Part shown: positions 34,731 through 43,427 of the stretch, piece by piece
Layout: each line of letters starts with the position of its first letter
Numbering within the stretch: position 1 is the stretch's first letter
Assembly: GCF_046244365.1 (NCBI RefSeq)
Contig: NZ_CP176395.1
Location: 8,184,001-8,248,000, forward strand
Reading direction: 5' to 3'
Origin: Paenibacillus_V sp046244365
GTDB taxonomy: Bacteria > Bacillota > Bacilli > Paenibacillales > NBRC-103111
DNA length: 64,000 nucleotides
Notes under the pieces: generated by a model
Database searches by the model: none
What the model was told of the DNA's origin: nothing
What the model saw: only the letters and a program-made list of their open reading frames with translations
Position numbers and translations under genes: made by a program

Positions 34731-34765
34731 CGCTCTTCCCCTTTCCTGGAATGGCCTCCCGCCGG

Positions 34766-35644
34766 TCATTTCAGCCCCGAGTGCGCCATCGTCGAAATGA
34801 CCTTCCGCTGGAGAAGCAGGAACAGAACGAAGCTCGGCAAGAACATAAGCAAACTGGCCGCCGCCGCCACCCCTTGGCGGGCTACACTGTTGGCAAGGCC
34901 GCCGGTCAGCGTGCTGACGAAGAAGGGCAGCGTCTTCATCGTTTCGTCCTCGATATAGAGCGATGACGATTCCATATTGCCCCAGCTGGACTGAAAGATG
35001 AGAATGCTGGCGGTCGCCACCGCAGGCATGCACAGCGGCAATATGATCCGCGCGAATACGGTGAACTCGTTCGCGCCTTCCATTCTTGCCGCTTCCATCA
35101 ATTCGTCCGGCAGCAGGTCGATGAACTGCTTGAACAGGAAAACGATGACGGGCAAGGCGATGACGGGCAAAATATGCGCCCAATACGTATTGATGATCCC
35201 CAGCTTGCTGATGACGTAATAACGCGGAATTTGCACCGTTTCCGGCGCGAACATCAGCGAAACGATGATCAGGGAAAACATCTGCTTCTTGCCGATGAAC
35301 CGGTGCTTGGACAAGGCGTAAGCGCATAACGCGCTGATGAGCGTGCCGATCGCGATCGTCGCCGCCGCGACGATCACGCCGTTGAACACGTACCGGCTGA
35401 CCGGCACGACCGCCGTTTTGGTCACCACCAGCAAGTCGTAAAAGTTATCGAGCGTCGGCTGCCGCGCCAGGAACGTAGGCGGATACAGAAACAGCTCGTG
35501 ATACGGCTTCAGCGCATGATTGAACAAGTACACCATCGGCAGAAGCATGAAGACGGCAAGCAGCGTCAGCAAGGCGGTCAGCACCCACTGGAACGGCGTC
35601 GTTCCGTTCAATCGGCTGCGTCTGCGGAACCGTAATATGTCCAT
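34766..35644 (-). CDS. Carbohydrate ABC transporter permease, MalG type (pair 2)
   Basis: 292 residues with six helices and the EAA loop ELMEAARMEGANEFTVFARIILPLCMPAV. CUT1 importer subunit. It lies 3 nt after its MalF-type partner and is not closely similar to the pair-1 permease at 28524-29447, so pairs 1 and 2 probably form two distinct importers rather than a recent duplication. Confidence 0.93.
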   Translation of the reverse strand: MDILRFRRRSRLNGTTPFQWVLTALLTLLAVFMLLPMVYLFNHALKPYHELFLYPPTFLARQPTLDNFYDLLVVTKTAVVPVSRYVFNGVIVAAATIAIGTLISALCAYALSKHRFIGKKQMFSLIIVSLMFAPETVQIPRYYVISKLGIINTYWAHILPVIALPVIVFLFKQFIDLLPDELMEAARMEGANEFTVFARIILPLCMPAVATASILIFQSSWGNMESSSLYIEDETMKTLPFFVSTLTGGLANSVARQGVAAAASLLMFLPSFVLFLLLQRKVISTMAHSGLK

Positions 35645-35647
35645 GCG

Positions 35648-36640
35648 TTATTCCCCCTTCGAGCCGAACAGCTTCCAGCACAGCTTGCTGGACAAATAAA
35701 TGATGACGAGCAGGACGACCGAAATCGCGGAAGCGTACCCCATTTCAAAGCGGATAAAGCCGAAATCGTCGATATGGTTGATCATTAAGTGCCCCGCATA
35801 GTTGGGCGACGGGTTGGAGCCGGTCAGCTCCACGCTGATCGAGCCCGCCTTCAGCGTGCCGACGACCGCCATGACGGCGCCGAACAGCATTTGCGGCTTC
35901 ATCGCCGGTATGGTGATATACCAAATTTCCTGCAGCCGGGAACGAATCCCGTCGATCCGGCCCGCTTCGTACAATTGGCGGTCCACATTCTGAATGCCGG
36001 CCAGCATGGCAAGAAAACCGACGCCCATACTCGCCCAGAGTGAGACGATTATCATGATTTTCATAATGTATTGGGGCAGAATCGTCCACAGCTTCGGCTC
36101 GTTGATGTAGCCGATATCGAGCAGGAAGTTGTTCAAATACCCGAGCCGGTCTCCGCTGAAAAAAATGAGCCAGACGACGGACATCGCAATGCCGGCCGTC
36201 ATGGAGGGCGCATAGATCGCAAGCGTATAGAACGACCGGACGCGGGACGGCAGCTGGGCGATTAGCCAAGCGAGCGCAAACGACAGCACATAGCCGACGG
36301 GCCCGACGATGACCGCGAACAGAAACGTGTTCGGCAGCGCATACTGCCAGAACACGAGATCCTGCGTAAACAACGCCTGATAATTGAGCAGGCCGATGAA
36401 TTTCGGCGGCTCGATGGCGTTGAAGCTCGTAAAGGACAGCATGATCGCCGCTCCTGTCGGCAGGGCAATGAACAGTGCGAACAACAGGAAGAACGGCGAC
36501 ACGAACAAATACGACACCCATGTCTTTTTCATATCCGCAGCGGCCGTCTGAAGCTTCTCCTTGAACGTAACGGCTGCTCTTGAAGACTTGACTGGGGCGG
36601 AAGCCGCCGTGGCACCCGCTCCGCTACTTGGATTCGCCAT
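35648..36640 (-). CDS. Carbohydrate ABC transporter permease, MalF type (pair 2)
   Basis: 330 residues. A hydrophilic Ala/Ser-rich N-terminus (about 1-35) precedes six helices, beginning YLFVSPFFLLFALFIALPTGAAIM. The EAA loop is QLYEAGRIDGIRSRLQEIWYITIPAMKPQ. CUT1 permease. It overlaps the large binding-protein gene by 17 nt, which links this permease pair to that binding protein. Confidence 0.93.
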   Translation of the reverse strand: MANPSSGAGATAASAPVKSSRAAVTFKEKLQTAAADMKKTWVSYLFVSPFFLLFALFIALPTGAAIMLSFTSFNAIEPPKFIGLLNYQALFTQDLVFWQYALPNTFLFAVIVGPVGYVLSFALAWLIAQLPSRVRSFYTLAIYAPSMTAGIAMSVVWLIFFSGDRLGYLNNFLLDIGYINEPKLWTILPQYIMKIMIIVSLWASMGVGFLAMLAGIQNVDRQLYEAGRIDGIRSRLQEIWYITIPAMKPQMLFGAVMAVVGTLKAGSISVELTGSNPSPNYAGHLMINHIDDFGFIRFEMGYASAISVVLLVIIYLSSKLCWKLFGSKGE

Positions 36641-39596
36641 GCGCGCCGCCTCCTTCCCAGGGCTCCTTCAGATCCGGCACCTTCAGCTTGCGTACCGCTT
36701 GGCCGTTCTCGTCGACGAACCCGAACTCGCGCTGCTTGCGCTTCAGCTCGCTGTCGATCTGGAACACCGCCTTCTCCAGCATTTCACGGTAATTTTGATT
36801 TTGCAGCACCGTCCGGGTCCAAGCGAACGTCAGCTCTCTCGGTGTAAAATAGCCTCCCGGCACGTTAGGCATTTCCTTATACCATTTCCACTGCGAAAGA
36901 ATCGTGCCCGCGTCCTTCTCCGGCCACGGAAGCCTCTTGAACGCTTCCACATTGGCCGTATTCCAGCGGAATTCCACGCCGTTCAGCAGCTCGATCTCGT
37001 TGCCGAAGCGCGCTTGCGTATCCGCCGAAGTCCACCATTTCAGGAATGACCAGGCATCCTCCCGCCTCTCGGACGACTTGAAGATCATGCCTGACGACAG
37101 ATTGCCGCCCGACCAGCGCACGACGCTGCCGTCCTTCTGCCCGGTCCCCGGAATGGGGGCGATTTCCCACGATCCGGCTAGCTCCGGAGCGGCCACGAGC
37201 AGCTGCATATAGGTGTTGTAGTCGGCGATGCCGATCGGCATATCTCCGCTGCGAAAGTGCATGTAGAAGCTCGAAACCTCGCTCGGGAATCCGTAAACCG
37301 TAAACAGCTCCGTCCATTGCTTAAATGCGTTGAAGCCCTCGCGGGAGCTCAAAGCGGATTTCGCTCCGTCCTCCGCGTAGAAGGATGCTCCGTTTTGCAT
37401 GAAGAGCGGGGCATAGTTGAGCTTGGATAAATAGAAGCCGAGGCCCTTCTGCTGCAGCGTCGGCAGCATCTTGTACATGTCGTCCCACGTATCCGGCGGC
37501 TTTAGCCCTATGCTCTGCAGCACGTCCGTCCGGTAAAACAGTACGTTCAAGGCGACCGTCTCGGGGAGCGCGTACACGCCGCCGTCAAACGTGAACGGAA
37601 TGAGCGTCCCCGGTTGAAAGCGTCCTGCGACCTCCTTGTAGTCGGGAAAGTCGCTGAGCGGCACAAGCGCGTTCCGCATCGCGAAATCGACCGGCGCCCC
37701 TTCCGCGATGCCGAGCGCGACATCCGGCTCGCGGCCTGACGAATTGCTAAGCAGGAGCTGTCCGGGGTTCGGCATCAAGTTCACGTTGACCTTAATGCCG
37801 GTCTTTGCCGTAAACGATTCGTCGGCCAGCTGCTGCATGAGCGACACGTAATCCCGCCCTCTGCTTACCCAAACGTCGATGCCGTCCGGATCCCGCCTGC
37901 CGTAATAATGATAATTCGGCGAGAAGGTGCGGAAGAAATTGACAACCAAATCCTGAACGACGGCGAAAGTCCCCGGAGGCTTCTCCGGCTGCCCGGGCGA
38001 TGCCGTCACGTAAATCCGGTCGAGCGTGAGCGGCTGGCGGCCGAGCGAATCGATAAACATCGTCATTTTCTCAAGGTTCTGCGCATGCATCTCCGGCGGA
38101 CGCTTCGAGAGCAAATCCGGCTCCTCCGCCATTTTGCGCAGATCGTAGATGACGGAGCGAAGTCCGTCCGCGCCCTGCAGCGAACTGCCGTAAAGCGCTT
38201 GCAGCCTCTCGACCTGGCGCTGCAGCCCGTCCGCCAGCTCATTCAGCCTCGTTATGGCGTCCGGCATCGTTTCGGCCAGATTCCAGTCCCGGTTCTGGTC
38301 GACCATGCTGCGGTTTTTGACGCCGGTGACCATGGCGACCTGACGGTTGATTTCCTGGTAGCCGTCCACGATCGCCTGCAGCGATTCGCGAACCGGCGTC
38401 GTCGGCGAAGGATCGGCCGTCAGTTCCAGCCGGTGCGTGCCTTGATGAAGGTACAGGGCAAACGGCTTGCCCTCCTCGTCCTTAAGCGCTTCGACATTCC
38501 AGCTCCGCGAATAAGGGAACGGGTACGATTTCAGCTCGCGGAACGGCACTTGACCGTCGATGCGGATTTCGCGGAAGCTGACGGCGTCCTTCGTAAAGTT
38601 CTGCAAATATTTGAAATGAATATAGTAGATCCCATCCTTCGGAACGTCGAACGACCATTCCGCCGACTGGCCTCCCCGGCTCCAGCGTATGCCTCCCATC
38701 GTGTTGAAAAGCTGCTTGCCGTTCGAATGCGGGCTTGCAAGATTATCGTTGCTCGCCTGCACTTGAACGGAAGGATCGGATTTGGCGCTCATCGCTTCCG
38801 CTTCGACCGTCAGCCTCCAATCGGAGTCGGCTCCGTTCGGAAGCGGCTTCCACGCTGCGGCAGCCTGCTCGTAGTCCGGTAAGGACTGAGGCGCCTTGAC
38901 CGCGATTTCCGCCAGCGCGACCGGCTCGAGGACCGATTCCAGACGAAGCCTGTGCTTCCCTTTGGACAGCTTCCAGCGAAGCGGCTCGGGATCCGACATT
39001 TTGGCATCGGTCAGCCGGCGGCTGGACCATTCCGTCACTTCCTCCTGCGACGGCCGAATCTGGTCGCCGTGCTCATTAAGCTTGGGCGGATAAGCCGAGT
39101 CCTTCCACTTGCGCGCCAGCTGTACGCTTTTCGCCTCGGCGAACGGCAGCTCCCCGTCGACCCGTATCCCGATCTGCACCGGACTCGACGATCCTTCCAG
39201 CGGCAGAGCCGTAAGCTCGATATCGTACAACCCGTCTTGCGCCACGTCGATTTCGTACTCGGCCCACTGCTTCGCTTGCTTAAACTGGACGACGCCCGTC
39301 CTTCCTTTAACGCCGCCTGTGACGACGCCTTCGGACGCACTGGCGTAGCGTTCCGCCGGCCAGTTGCCTGCATCCGCAGCCGCGTCCTTCCAGCCTTCCT
39401 TGCTCCAGGCTAGAAGCTTCTGCGAATAAAGCGACGCATAGGGTTCAGCCAATTGCTCGACCGCCGGCATCGCCGTCTTGACGCGGCCCTCCCCCTCGAC
39501 GATTCCGCCCGAGAGCATGCCGCCTGCGGGTGCAAGCAGCAGCAATAAGGCGGCCGCAAGCTTCGTAACGGTTACAGTCACAGTCTTCGTTCCCAT
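36624..39596 (-). CDS. Giant extracellular solute-binding protein with two N-terminal beta-sandwich modules
   Basis: 990 residues, more than twice a normal CUT1 binding protein (about 430). A signal or anchor segment (about 11-30) has no lipobox Cys. Two similar carbohydrate-binding-like modules follow (about 58-235 and 262-395). Their WAEYEIDVAQDGLYDIEL / SAEWSFDVPKDGIYYIHF, IRVDGELPF / IRIDGQVPF and KGKHRLRLE / QGTHRLELT motifs are spaced by 200, 200 and 173 residues. After a helical region (about 400-530) comes a family-1 binding-protein domain (about 590-945: FRTDVLQSIGLKPPDTWDDM, WSFLKWWTSAD). GGAGAGG precedes the ATG. Probably the receptor for pair-2 permeases and able to hold a polymer. 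Confidence 0.85.
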   Translation of the reverse strand: MGTKTVTVTVTKLAAALLLLLAPAGGMLSGGIVEGEGRVKTAMPAVEQLAEPYASLYSQKLLAWSKEGWKDAAADAGNWPAERYASASEGVVTGGVKGRTGVVQFKQAKQWAEYEIDVAQDGLYDIELTALPLEGSSSPVQIGIRVDGELPFAEAKSVQLARKWKDSAYPPKLNEHGDQIRPSQEEVTEWSSRRLTDAKMSDPEPLRWKLSKGKHRLRLESVLEPVALAEIAVKAPQSLPDYEQAAAAWKPLPNGADSDWRLTVEAEAMSAKSDPSVQVQASNDNLASPHSNGKQLFNTMGGIRWSRGGQSAEWSFDVPKDGIYYIHFKYLQNFTKDAVSFREIRIDGQVPFRELKSYPFPYSRSWNVEALKDEEGKPFALYLHQGTHRLELTADPSPTTPVRESLQAIVDGYQEINRQVAMVTGVKNRSMVDQNRDWNLAETMPDAITRLNELADGLQRQVERLQALYGSSLQGADGLRSVIYDLRKMAEEPDLLSKRPPEMHAQNLEKMTMFIDSLGRQPLTLDRIYVTASPGQPEKPPGTFAVVQDLVVNFFRTFSPNYHYYGRRDPDGIDVWVSRGRDYVSLMQQLADESFTAKTGIKVNVNLMPNPGQLLLSNSSGREPDVALGIAEGAPVDFAMRNALVPLSDFPDYKEVAGRFQPGTLIPFTFDGGVYALPETVALNVLFYRTDVLQSIGLKPPDTWDDMYKMLPTLQQKGLGFYLSKLNYAPLFMQNGASFYAEDGAKSALSSREGFNAFKQWTELFTVYGFPSEVSSFYMHFRSGDMPIGIADYNTYMQLLVAAPELAGSWEIAPIPGTGQKDGSVVRWSGGNLSSGMIFKSSERREDAWSFLKWWTSADTQARFGNEIELLNGVEFRWNTANVEAFKRLPWPEKDAGTILSQWKWYKEMPNVPGGYFTPRELTFAWTRTVLQNQNYREMLEKAVFQIDSELKRKQREFGFVDENGQAVRKLKVPDLKEPWEGGGAHGESK

Positions 39597-39622
39597 CGGA
39601 AATCCTCTCCACCTCTTGCGGT

Positions 39623-40744
39623 TTAGGCAATAACCTGCTGTGTATCCCGGTTAAAAAAGAGCATGAACGGCGGGCTCAGCGTCAGCTCCAGCTTCGTGCC
39701 GTCGGCGATCCGATCGTACGCCGCGGCGCGCATGACGATCTTATCGTCGCCTACCTTAACGTGGATGTACCGGTCCGCCCCCACGAGCTCGCTGAAATAG
39801 ACGATGCCGACAATAGGCGTTTCCGCCTGCAGGCCAGGTTCCCGCACATCCGCCGACTTGTGGACATACTCCGCTCGGATGCCGAGAACGACCGTTTTGT
39901 CCAAATAGCCCTGCTCCAGCAGCAGCCTGCTCTTCTCGGGCGTAACCGGGACCGCATAACGGGGCGTATCGAACAGCAGCCCGCCGTCCTTGTTCAAGCG
40001 GAGACGGCCCTCGAGGAAATTGATCGGCGGCGATCCGATGAAATTGGCGACGAACATATTGGCCGGCTTCATGTACACCTCTTCCGGCACGCCCACCTGC
40101 TGGATGATGCCGTCCTTCATGATGCAAATGCGGGAGCCCATCGTCATCGCCTCCGTCTGGTCGTGCGTGACGTAAATCATCGTCGTCTCCAGTCGGCGGT
40201 GCAGCTCGACGATCTCCGTGCGCATTTGCACGCGCAGCCGGGCGTCCAAATTGGATAGCGGCTCATCCATAAGAAACACTTTGGGATGGCGGACGATCGC
40301 CCGTCCCAAGGCGACCCGTTGACGCTGGCCGCCGGATAGCTGCCGCGGCTTGCGCCCCAGCAAATGCTCGATTTCCAGTGTCCGCGCGTTCTGCTTCACC
40401 GACGAATCGATCAGATGCTTCTCCGTTTTGCGCAGCCGCAGGCCGAACGCCATATTTTCGAATACGCTCATATTCGGATACAGCGCATAATTTTGAAATA
40501 CCATCGCGATATCCCGTTTCTTAGGGGGGAGGTTGTTCACCAGCTCGTCGCCGATATAGATCTCCCCTTGGCTGACCCGCTCCAGCCCCGCAACCATGCG
40601 AAGCGTGGTCGACTTGCCGCAGCCGGACGGACCGACGAATACCATAAACTCGCCGTCCTCGATCTCGAGGCTCACGTCCTTCACGACAAGCGGACCGTTC
40701 TTGCTGTAGCTCTTGTGTAAATGCCGAAGCGATACCCCTGCCAT
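39623..40744 (-). CDS. Carbohydrate ABC transporter ATP-binding protein (MsmX/UgpC type)
   Basis: 373 residues. Walker A GPSGCGKST, Q-loop (FQNYALYPNM), signature LSGGQRQRVALGRAI, Walker B FLMDEPLSNLDA and the switch His in YVTHDQTEAMTM. The C-terminal TOBE-type regulatory region (about 240-373) is of the MalK/UgpC kind. It is the only ATPase among two permease pairs, so it probably energises both, as MsmX does for several importers in B. subtilis. It lies 26 nt upstream of the giant binding-protein gene. Confidence 0.95.
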   Translation of the reverse strand: MAGVSLRHLHKSYSKNGPLVVKDVSLEIEDGEFMVFVGPSGCGKSTTLRMVAGLERVSQGEIYIGDELVNNLPPKKRDIAMVFQNYALYPNMSVFENMAFGLRLRKTEKHLIDSSVKQNARTLEIEHLLGRKPRQLSGGQRQRVALGRAIVRHPKVFLMDEPLSNLDARLRVQMRTEIVELHRRLETTMIYVTHDQTEAMTMGSRICIMKDGIIQQVGVPEEVYMKPANMFVANFIGSPPINFLEGRLRLNKDGGLLFDTPRYAVPVTPEKSRLLLEQGYLDKTVVLGIRAEYVHKSADVREPGLQAETPIVGIVYFSELVGADRYIHVKVGDDKIVMRAAAYDRIADGTKLELTLSPPFMLFFNRDTQQVIA

Positions 40745-40790
40745 AACGGTTTGCCCCTTCTCGTCATGTAATGTTGGCTCGTTGGCTCCG

Positions 40791-43235
40791 TTACGCCATC
40801 AAGCCGAAATTTCTAAGCGCCTGCTTCAAGCGGTTCAGCTCCGCTTCCAGCTGCTCTACCGTAGAGCCGCTCGTATCCGGCTGTGAAGGAAGCTTGCCGG
40901 GCTGGCCGAACGGCAAATACGACGGAGGCAAATAGGACACGGCGCTTGGCGCGAGCACATCCGCGGCTAGCGCCGCATTGACCCGCAGCTCGTTGCCCGC
41001 TATGCGGACGATGCGGCGTTCCTGATTGCCCGACTGGATAAGGATCCACTGACCGACTTTCAGCTGCGAAGCATCGTTAACGGTTACGACGGAAGAAGAG
41101 ATCCGGCCCGTCGCCGTCACGCCTCCGAGCGTCCCGAAGGTGCCGCCCGTCAGCACTTTATAGCCGACCGGGGCCTTTCCCCCGTTCGCGCCCGTCTTGA
41201 CGACGAGCACGATCGTGCCGGCCTGATAGGTCGTTCCCGCCGCAAGCAGCGGATCGTCCAGGAACGTATCCGTGTACTTCAAATATTTCTCGGCCGCATC
41301 CGTCTTGACCGCCGCGTTCAAATCGAGCCACAGGCCTCCCTGCTTGGAGGCGATGTGGTTGCCCGACACCTCGACGTCGGTGAACACGCCGTCCGCCGCG
41401 TTCAGCCGGATCGAGTACAGGCCGCGGGCCGTATCGTACGTGTCCGTGATCATATTTCCCGCGATCCTTGCGCCGACGACAGTCGAGCGAAGCAAAATCG
41501 CCGCTTTGTACGCCTCATTGGCTGCCGGATAATGGGCCGCATTGACGATCACGTTGCCGGTGATTTGCAAATTCGCCATCGTGCCGACTTTCTTCGTGTT
41601 GCCGATATGGATCGCCGCCATCGGCGAATTTTTGATAATGTTGCCGCTAATGACGACGTTCTTGACGTCGGTTTCGCGGACGAAGCCGATGCCGTAGCAA
41701 AACCCTTCGAGCAGATCGCGCTTGACGAACTCCTCCTGGAATAAAATCGTGTTGCCGGTTATGGTGACGTTCTCGAAGGTCCCCGTATAGTCGGCGGGCA
41801 GGAAGCCCGGATAAGCGCCTATACCGACCATCATCGTCCTCTTTTTATCCGCGTTGACGATGCTGACCGTGTTGCCGGTTATCGTCACGTTCTTGATCGA
41901 GTGCTGCTTGTAGGTCCACAGTTGAATCGCATGGACGGCGTTCGTGAAGGTATTGCCCGACACCGTGATGTCGGCGTGATCCCCGCTCGTTTCGCTTGCC
42001 TGAATATGCACCCCAGTTATGTAGCCGTCGGATACGTTGCCGGATACGACGCTTTGCCCCGTGTGCGTTTCGATTGCACCGAACGCCGTTTGTCCCGGCG
42101 CCGCGTAAAACTTGCAGTTCGTCACGGTATGCTTCCGTCCGTTCATGTAGACGGCCGAATTGTCGTAATTCGGAGCGCCCTTGGCCGCCACGAAATTGAA
42201 GGTGCAATTGTTCACGACCGCGTTCTTGGAATTCGCATTGTTCATGATGACGGTGTTCATGCCGCAAATCGGATCGAACAGGCAGTCCTCGACGGCGATA
42301 TTGTCGTAATCGAACAGGCTGATGCAAAACTGCGCCCAATAGTACGTATCCGTCCGGCTTAAGTCGATGTTGCAGGTCAGGTTGTTCTGCGGATTCTGGT
42401 CGAACTTCAGCCCGCGGATTTTGACGTTCTTGACGTTAGGCCACGTCTGGAAATCGCCGAAAATCGTCCAGTAATCGCCGGCATTGTCCTTGACCTTAAT
42501 AACGGAAGAGGAGCCTGCTCCCTGTAAATTGACGTTGCTTTTGAGCGGGATGTGGCGGGTCTGCAGCGACGGTGATACGATGTACGTTCCGGGAGGAAAA
42601 TAGAGCGTCCCGCCGCCCAAATTGAACACGGCGAGGATTGCCGCCCGGATGACGTCCAGATCGTCGGTCGCGCCGTCCCCCTTGGCGCCGAACCACTTGA
42701 CGCTGTAAAAATCGCCTTCCACAATGCGCTTGAACCGAAACGCGCCCGCCGCCGAAGAGACAAGCACCGTCCCCTTATTGTCGGGCGTCGCCGTGTCTGC
42801 GGCATCGTAGTAAAAATGTCCTTCCTGTCCCGGATCGGTCACATAGTAAATGACATCCGCATCCGCCGTCGCCGCCGTCCTGAGCTCGGTGATCGTCGTC
42901 TTGACGAAATCGCCCTTGTTTTTATCCCCCTTCGGCGGTTTGGGCGGCTTTGGCGGCTTCGGCTTTTTCTCGTGCCCCTGCTTCCCGTCGCTCGCTTCGT
43001 CCCCGTATACCGCTTCGGTCACGCTCCCTTTCGCGCTAGCCGTTCCGAATCCCGAGCCGTATGCGACCGCCGCCGCCCCCATAACCCCGATCGAAGCCAG
43101 CAGCCGCCGGCGTGTCATCCGCTGCTGCACGATCCGCTCCAGGTCGTACCCGCCCTGATCTTCGCGGCTATCGCCATGCGTATCCGATAATACCTGCACA
43201 TCCCGTTCCGTTTCGCTTTCGTGCCTTTTCTCCAT
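40791..43235 (-). CDS. Tat-exported right-handed parallel beta-helix protein (pectate lyase superfamily)
   Basis: 814 residues. A long hydrophilic N-terminus is followed by a twin-arginine signal (TRRRLLASIG at 41-50, then a hydrophobic stretch to about 72) and a Lys/Pro linker (KPKPPKPPKPPKGDK). The pectate-lyase-3-type entry WFGAKGDGATDD and many beta-helix rungs of NVTITGNTV type follow (about 180-640). A C-terminal beta domain and short coiled coil (VEQLEAELNRLKQAL) close the protein. The fold occurs in lyases, hydrolases and epimerases of polysaccharides; the reaction is not assignable. AAGGAGG lies 9 nt before ATG 43235; the longer frame to 43343 has no site. Confidence 0.85.
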   Translation of the reverse strand: MEKRHESETERDVQVLSDTHGDSREDQGGYDLERIVQQRMTRRRLLASIGVMGAAAVAYGSGFGTASAKGSVTEAVYGDEASDGKQGHEKKPKPPKPPKPPKGDKNKGDFVKTTITELRTAATADADVIYYVTDPGQEGHFYYDAADTATPDNKGTVLVSSAAGAFRFKRIVEGDFYSVKWFGAKGDGATDDLDVIRAAILAVFNLGGGTLYFPPGTYIVSPSLQTRHIPLKSNVNLQGAGSSSVIKVKDNAGDYWTIFGDFQTWPNVKNVKIRGLKFDQNPQNNLTCNIDLSRTDTYYWAQFCISLFDYDNIAVEDCLFDPICGMNTVIMNNANSKNAVVNNCTFNFVAAKGAPNYDNSAVYMNGRKHTVTNCKFYAAPGQTAFGAIETHTGQSVVSGNVSDGYITGVHIQASETSGDHADITVSGNTFTNAVHAIQLWTYKQHSIKNVTITGNTVSIVNADKKRTMMVGIGAYPGFLPADYTGTFENVTITGNTILFQEEFVKRDLLEGFCYGIGFVRETDVKNVVISGNIIKNSPMAAIHIGNTKKVGTMANLQITGNVIVNAAHYPAANEAYKAAILLRSTVVGARIAGNMITDTYDTARGLYSIRLNAADGVFTDVEVSGNHIASKQGGLWLDLNAAVKTDAAEKYLKYTDTFLDDPLLAAGTTYQAGTIVLVVKTGANGGKAPVGYKVLTGGTFGTLGGVTATGRISSSVVTVNDASQLKVGQWILIQSGNQERRIVRIAGNELRVNAALAADVLAPSAVSYLPPSYLPFGQPGKLPSQPDTSGSTVEQLEAELNRLKQALRNFGLMA

Positions 43236-43427
43236 TCGCCCATTCCTCCTTGGTTTTGGATCAAGCAAATTGATTGTGCGGTTTCGTGGCGGTACCGGGA
43301 CGTCAAGAGCGGGCGGGTTCCCGGGTCGTTCCGTTTTCGACATTTCCTGCGCAATTTCGACGGCAGAAGCGGCCGCCGAAAGGCGAATGAACGGCTTCGG
43401 ATAGTCCGAAACCGTTTCGCTGCATCA

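Noticed and set aside
33411..34958. A 515-codon plus-strand frame
   Set aside because: Antisense to the NHL-repeat and permease genes; no recognisable domain.
34731..35327. N-terminal extension of the NHL-repeat protein
   Set aside because: It overlaps the permease gene on the same strand in another frame; a signal peptide and ribosome site mark the start at 34730.
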